From contig NZ_NCQY01000023.1 in the NCBI RefSeq assembly GCF_002894645.1, positions 204,789 through 268,788 of the forward strand: 64,000 bases of DNA. Direction: 5' to 3'. Below the pieces are notes generated by a model. The model saw nothing but the letters and a program-made list of their open reading frames with translations, had not been told where the DNA came from and did not search any database. The stretch comes from Salinibacter altiplanensis (GTDB lineage Bacteria; Bacteroidota; Rhodothermia; Rhodothermales; Salinibacteraceae). Below are positions 60,163 to 64,000 of the stretch, piece by piece. Each line of letters begins with the position of its first letter. Positions within the stretch are counted from its first letter, which is position 1. A program made the translations under genes and the position numbers.

Positions 60163-61047
60163 CTATTCAACATTGCGAATCTGCTCCTTAATCTTTTCGA
60201 TCTCCTCCTTCATCTCCACTGCCTGCCGCGAGATGGCCTCGTCGTCGGCCTTGGCGCCGATTGTATTCGCCTCGCGGTGGATCTCCTGGGTGATGAATTT
60301 GAGCTTCCGACCCGACGGCTCGTCGGCATCGAGGGCCTCCCGAAACATCTTGAGATGGGAGTGGAGGCGGACGCACTCTTCGGTCACGTCGAGCTTGTCG
60401 GCGAGAAGGGCAATTTCGGTTTCGAGGCGGTCGGGATCGAGGTGCTCATCGTCGAGCAGCCCGTGCAGACGCTCACGGAGCTGCGCCTGGCGCTCCTCGA
60501 CGCGGGCAGGGGCCCGTGCCTCGATGGCGTCGAGATGATCGTCGATGGCACGGGTGCGCTCCTCCAGGTCCTCGCGCAGCGCGTTGCCCTCTTCGTGCCG
60601 CATGGCCTGGAGGTCGTCGATGGCGGCGTCGAGGGCCTGTGTCACGGCCGGCCAGGCGCGCTGGATTTTGGCCGCCTCCCGTTCTTCCTCCCCGGCAAAG
60701 ATGTCGTCGAACTCCATCAGGTGATCGAGCCGGACTGGGGCCTCGATCTCGGCCGCCGCGGCGAGCTTCTCCAGGCGCTGCTTGCGGTGCATCGCCGCGT
60801 CGGCGTCCACCTCGACCGGCAGGGGGGCCGAGCCGCTGAGCTCGGCGGAGACGTTGACGTCGAACTGGCCCCGCTCGAATGCCTCCTTCATCCGCATCCG
60901 CACGTTCGACTCCGCCTCGGGAAGCGGGTCGGGGAGGTGGACGAAAATGTTGAGGTGGCGCTTGTTCGTCGACTGAATTTCGACGGTCGCCGAGGCGCCC
61001 TTGGTGCTGGCGCGGCCGCGCCCGAAGCCCGTCATGCTGCGAACCAT
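60163..61047 (-). CDS. yicC: YicC-family protein (endoribonuclease-like)
   Basis: A 294-residue protein that starts MVRSMTGFGRG (the family hallmark) and has STNKRHLNIFVHLPDPL and a C-terminal DUF1732 domain with SGRKLKFITQEIHREANTIG. Some YicC proteins cleave small RNAs. The start at 61047 is used; an ATG at 61065 adds six residues. A long acidic coiled middle (about 125-210) is typical. It heads the yicC-gmk-rpoZ-coaBC-UDG-dnaB run. Confidence 0.92.
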   Translation of the reverse strand: MVRSMTGFGRGRASTKGASATVEIQSTNKRHLNIFVHLPDPLPEAESNVRMRMKEAFERGQFDVNVSAELSGSAPLPVEVDADAAMHRKQRLEKLAAAAEIEAPVRLDHLMEFDDIFAGEEEREAAKIQRAWPAVTQALDAAIDDLQAMRHEEGNALREDLEERTRAIDDHLDAIEARAPARVEERQAQLRERLHGLLDDEHLDPDRLETEIALLADKLDVTEECVRLHSHLKMFREALDADEPSGRKLKFITQEIHREANTIGAKADDEAISRQAVEMKEEIEKIKEQIRNVE

Positions 61048-61170
61048 AAAAGAGAGACGGAGCAAGTGGAAAGCGTGAGTGAGAGGGCCTCATTTTCGAA
61101 ATCCCGCCTTCCGGGCGGAAGGCGGGCACTGCGGGGGCGTTCGGGACGGAATGCGCCGCGGGACAAACGG

Positions 61171-61259
61171 CGGAGGGGGAGGGATTCGAACCCTCGGTAC
61201 CGTGGAAACGGCACACTCGCTTTCCAGGCGAGCACCTTCGACCACTCGGTCACCCCTCC
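61171..61259 (-). tRNA. tRNA-Ser (GGA anticodon)
   Basis: The minus-strand cloverleaf has acceptor GGAGGGG/CCCCTCC, an anticodon loop CTGGAAA (anticodon GGA), a long variable arm (typical of Ser) and the T-arm GGGTTCGAATCCC. It spans 89 nt with a G discriminator. It lies upstream of yicC and downstream of frr on the same strand. Its ends are nearly identical in sequence to those of tRNA-Ser(UGA) at 17.8 kb. Confidence 0.95.
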
Positions 61260-61312
61260 AAGGTGGCGGGACGGGAGAGACAGCTCCTCCCAGAGATTCG
61301 GACTCGGTCTTG

Positions 61313-61882
61313 TCAGACATCCATGATCTGTTCCGTTTTCTGCTCCAGAAGCCCCTCCACGCGCCCGGTGTACGTATCGGTGATCTCCTGAAGATCTTCC
61401 TCCGCGCCGTAGAGCACGTCCTCGGAGAAGTTCGCCTCCTCGACGGCGCTCTGGATCTCGTTTTTGGCATCGCGCCGGATGTTGCGGATCGAGATCTTCG
61501 TTTCCTCCGCTCGCTCTCGGCTCGTTTCCACAAGCTCTTTGCGGCGCTCCTCGGAGAGGGGCGGGATGGGGATGCGGATCTTTTCACCGCTGTTGTTTGG
61601 GTTCAGGCCCAGGTCGGCCTTCATGATGCCCCGTTCGATGTTCTCGATCGCGCTGCGGTCGAACGGCTGCACAATGATGAGGTCGGGCTGCGGGGCGCTC
61701 ACGCTGGCCACCTGTTCCAGGGGCGTCTGGGAGCCGTAGTACTCCACCGTCACGTTTTCGAGCATGGCCGGGGAGGCGCGTCCGGCACGAATCGTGCGCA
61801 GCTCCGAGCGCAAGTACGACACGGACTCCTCCATCTCCTCGTCGGCCTCGTCCAGGATGTCCTGAATGGGGTCGTCGGGCAT
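61313..61882 (-). CDS. frr: Ribosome recycling factor
   Basis: A 189-residue protein. It starts MPDDPIQDILDEADEEMEES and has LRTIRAGRASPAMLENVTVE, VQPFDRSAIENIERGI, NNSGEKIRIPIPPLSEERRK and the C-terminal helical tail ending EQKTEQIMDV. With EF-G it splits post-termination ribosomes. The ATG at 61882 is chosen; the frame upstream overlaps pyrH. It lies 49 bp after pyrH on the minus strand. Confidence 0.96.
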   Translation of the reverse strand: MPDDPIQDILDEADEEMEESVSYLRSELRTIRAGRASPAMLENVTVEYYGSQTPLEQVASVSAPQPDLIIVQPFDRSAIENIERGIMKADLGLNPNNSGEKIRIPIPPLSEERRKELVETSRERAEETKISIRNIRRDAKNEIQSAVEEANFSEDVLYGAEEDLQEITDTYTGRVEGLLEQKTEQIMDV

Positions 61883-61931
61883 GGGCGAGAGGGAAATTTG
61901 GTGAGTAAGAGCGTGGCGCGGACGGCCGTCG

Positions 61932-62711
61932 TCACGCCGGCACGCGTTCGGTGTCGGCCTTGGCTTCGTCCCAATGCACGTGGGTCCCCACGGTTTCTCC
62001 GGCGAGGAGGCGTCGCAGGTTGTCCGACGTGCCCATGTTGAACACAATGATGGGCATTTTCGACTCCTGGCAGAGCGTGAGGGCGGTCATGTCCATGACG
62101 CGCAGGTCGCGGTCGATGACCTCCCGGCCGTGAATCTCTTCGAAGCGCTCGGCGGAGGGGTCTTCCTCGGGGTCCGCCGTAAAGATGCCGTCCACCCGAG
62201 TCCCCTTCAAAATGACGTCGGCGTCGATCTCAAGCCCTCGGAGGGCCGCGGCGGTGTCGGTGGTGAAGTACGGATTGCCGGTGCCGGCCCCGAAGATGAC
62301 GACCCGTCCCTTCTCGAGGTGACGGATGGCGCGGCGGCGGATGAACGGCTCCGCAATCTCCTCCATCTTGATGCTCGACTGCAGACGCGTGACGAGGTCG
62401 ACCTGCTCGAAGGCATCCTGGAGTGCCATGCCGTTGATCATGGTGGCCAGCATGCCCATGTAGTCGGCGTGCGCCCGCGTCATGCCCTCCATGGCGTGCT
62501 CAACCCCCCGAAAAATGTTGCCGCCCCCAATGACGACGGCCACCTCGGCCCCGGCCTCGACGGCCGTTTTTACCTCGCTTGCGTAGGTGCGGAGCACCGT
62601 CTCGTCGATGCCGAACTCCCGCTCCCCCAACAGGGCCTGTCCACTGAGCTTCAGCAGCACACGCTGGTATTGGAGGGACGAGTCTGATCCGTTGTCGGAG
62701 GAAGCACTCAT
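61932..62711 (-). CDS. pyrH: UMP kinase
   Basis: A 259-residue amino-acid-kinase-fold enzyme that phosphorylates [53 protein letters not shown] and [15 protein letters not shown] are conserved. The start at 62711 is chosen because the extended frame lacks conserved residues. It sits between tsf and frr, as in most bacteria. A Ser/Asn-rich start of about 15 residues precedes the domain. Confidence 0.96.
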   Translation of the reverse strand: MSASSDNGSDSSLQYQRVLLKLSGQALLGEREFGIDETVLRTYASEVKTAVEAGAEVAVVIGGGNIFRGVEHAMEGMTRAHADYMGMLATMINGMALQDAFEQVDLVTRLQSSIKMEEIAEPFIRRRAIRHLEKGRVVIFGAGTGNPYFTTDTAAALRGLEIDADVILKGTRVDGIFTADPEEDPSAERFEEIHGREVIDRDLRVMDMTALTLCQESKMPIIVFNMGTSDNLRRLLAGETVGTHVHWDEAKADTERVPA

Positions 62712-62895
62712 AGAAGGATGCACCGCTGGGTGCGCGTTCAGGTTGACTGTGCGGGCGTCCGGCCGGTCCCGTTCTTTTTTGGGAGAAAATGGAGCCGTGT
62801 GCGCGCCGGTCAGACAGGACGGACGGCTCCGCACGGCCCGCGAGAGGGGCGAGGGGCGTTCCACGCGACGCCGACAGGACGCAGGATGCCCGCGC

Positions 62896-63726
62896 CTAAT
62901 CGCCGAGGGCGTAGCGCGTGAAGCGGGCCACTGAGAGGTCGGCGTCGTTGAGCATCTCCTTCACCGAGACCGACGAGTCTTTCACGAAGGCCTGCTCCAT
63001 CAACACGTGGTCTTCGAAGAAGCGTTCGAGCTTGCCCTCCACGATGTTGTCGATGACATGCTCGGGCTTGCCCTCATTGACGGCTGCCTCGTGGGCGACC
63101 TCTCGCTCTTCCTCTTTGACCTCCTCGGGCACTTCGTCCCGGGTGACGGCGATTGGCTCCAGGGCCGCCACCTGCATCGCGACGTCGCGGCCGGTTTCCT
63201 CCGCCTCTCCGTCGCCGTGCACCTCCACGAGCACGCCAAGCTTCGAGCCCGGGTGGACGTACGAGATGACCTCGCCGTCCTTGCTTTCGAGCACGTCGAA
63301 GCGACGGATCGTGAGCTTCTCGCCGATGCGGCCGGTGAGGGCAACCAGCTCATCCTCGACGGTCACGTCGTCCTCGTAGGAAAGGCCCTTCAGTTCCTCT
63401 AGGTCGTTGGGCTTCTCCTGCAGTACCTGCTCCGCCACCGTGTGGGTGAACGACTGAAAGTCATCGTTGCGGGCGACGAAGTCGGTCTCGCAGTTGATCT
63501 CGATGATGGCACCGGCACGGCCGGTGTCGGACACGGCCGTCGCCACGAGGCCCTCGTCGGCCTCCACCGCGGCACGGTCGGAGGCGACCTCCTGGCCCTT
63601 CTTGCGAAGCAGGCTGACGGCCTCGTCGAAGTCGCCGTCGGTCTCCTGCAGGGCATCCTTGCAGTCCATCATGCCGACGCCCGTGGCGTCGCGCAACTCT
63701 TTTACCTGTTTGGCAGAAACGCTCAT
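62896..63726 (-). CDS. tsf: Elongation factor Ts
   Basis: A 276-residue protein. The UBA-like start is [20 protein letters not shown], followed by [20 protein letters not shown] and the core [20 protein letters not shown]. The C-terminal dimerisation region contains [20 protein letters not shown]. It exchanges nucleotide on EF-Tu. It is 185 bp upstream of pyrH and 60 bp after rpsB. Confidence 0.96.
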   Translation of the reverse strand: MSVSAKQVKELRDATGVGMMDCKDALQETDGDFDEAVSLLRKKGQEVASDRAAVEADEGLVATAVSDTGRAGAIIEINCETDFVARNDDFQSFTHTVAEQVLQEKPNDLEELKGLSYEDDVTVEDELVALTGRIGEKLTIRRFDVLESKDGEVISYVHPGSKLGVLVEVHGDGEAEETGRDVAMQVAALEPIAVTRDEVPEEVKEEEREVAHEAAVNEGKPEHVIDNIVEGKLERFFEDHVLMEQAFVKDSSVSVKEMLNDADLSVARFTRYALGD

Positions 63727-63785
63727 GTCTCGTCGGTTGGGGAGGGATCGGGTGAAACGGACAGCACAGGACAGGGGCATTGGCC

Positions 63786-64000
63786 CTACGCGGCTGCCTT
63801 CTTCTTCTCTTCCTTCTGCATGCGGCGCTCGTGCAGGCCCTCCTGAACGGCGTCCGTGAGGGTGGACGTCACCAGCTCGATCGAGCTCAGCGCGTCGTCG
63901 TTGACCGGGATCGGGTAGTCGATGTTCTTCGGGTTCCCGTTGGTGTCCACCATCGCGATGGTCGGGATGCCGAGGTTGTTGGCCTCGCTCACCGCAATGT
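63786..64000 (-). CDS. rpsB: 30S ribosomal protein S2, C-terminal part (5' partial)
   Basis: The last 70 or so residues of S2 at the right edge of the window; the frame stays open to the edge. [40 protein letters not shown] and a basic tail [13 protein letters not shown] match the C-terminus. It starts the rpsB-tsf-pyrH-frr cluster. Confidence 0.93.
   Translation of the reverse strand, partial: IAVSEANNLGIPTIAMVDTNGNPKNIDYPIPVNDDALSSIELVTSTLTDAVQEGLHERRMQKEEKKKAAA

Noticed and set aside
60076-61326. Long plus-strand open frame opposite yicC and the tRNA-Ser
   Set aside because: It runs through a tRNA gene and a conserved yicC gene.

Overview
The window looks like a chromosomal segment of a high-GC, halophilic member of the Bacteroidota/Rhodothermota, most likely Salinibacter or a close relative. 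The reasons are strongly acidic proteins, a SusC/SusD pair, DUF5686 and DUF4295 proteins, the Bacteroidota order rpmB-rpmG-DUF4295, weak or absent Shine-Dalgarno sequences, and a phosphosulfolactate synthase that fits a sulfonolipid maker. The genus is inferred from these traits; no database was searched. No prophage, intact insertion sequence, integron, CRISPR array or rRNA operon is visible.

Layout. 1-3.9 kb: a phasin-like fragment, a cupin, an MsbA-type ABC exporter and a small lipoprotein. 3.9-14.9 kb (minus strand): a DUF5686 outer-membrane protein and a MacAB-TolC-like efflux operon with two different permeases, then a lipoprotein and a hypothetical gene. 15-19.5 kb: a LytS/LytTR two-component pair, tRNA-Ser(UGA), and a beta-barrel/PKD/SPOR envelope protein. 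20-25.7 kb: a SusC/SusD uptake pair followed by a secreted EEP-fold phosphodiesterase. 25.7-31.4 kb: mostly unrecognised small genes, including a three-gene envelope module, plus a VOC-family dioxygenase. 32-35 kb: dnaA and dnaN. 35-42.3 kb: a sigma factor with a membrane TPR partner, SCO1, an SDR enzyme, rpe, csoR with a tandem helical protein, and an unknown 362-aa protein. 42.6-44.8 kb: SRP RNA, yajC, a RibBA-like protein with a degenerate second domain, and a small membrane protein. 44.89-45.31 kb: a dense DnaA-box cluster that I call oriC, next to comEC. 48-55 kb: nusB, a phosphatase, ychF, a lipoprotein, a LolC-like permease, comA, ribosomal proteins and tRNA-Pro/Arg/Cys. 55-64 kb (minus strand): dnaB, a uracil-DNA glycosylase, coaBC, rpoZ, gmk, yicC, tRNA-Ser(GGA), frr, pyrH, tsf and the end of rpsB.

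Points that stand out. (1) The probable replication origin lies about 11 kb from dnaA. (2) A roughly 150-nt element with a conserved hairpin occurs twice, once in the dnaA leader and once just before oriC. In both copies the single flaw in the stem is A.C on the plus strand, which is G.U on the minus strand, so an RNA read from the minus strand would pair fully. (3) The RibBA homologue has lost all three zinc cysteines of its GTP cyclohydrolase II domain. (4) The family-4-type uracil-DNA glycosylase contains no cysteine, so it cannot carry the usual Fe-S cluster. (5) The replicative helicase ends in a Gly/Pro-rich tail with an SSB-like acidic tip. (6) ComA suggests a route to C3 sulfonates.

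Housekeeping genes are grouped by function: SRP RNA with yajC, rpsB-tsf-pyrH-frr for translation, and yicC-gmk-rpoZ-coaBC-UDG-dnaB for nucleotide, cofactor and replication work.
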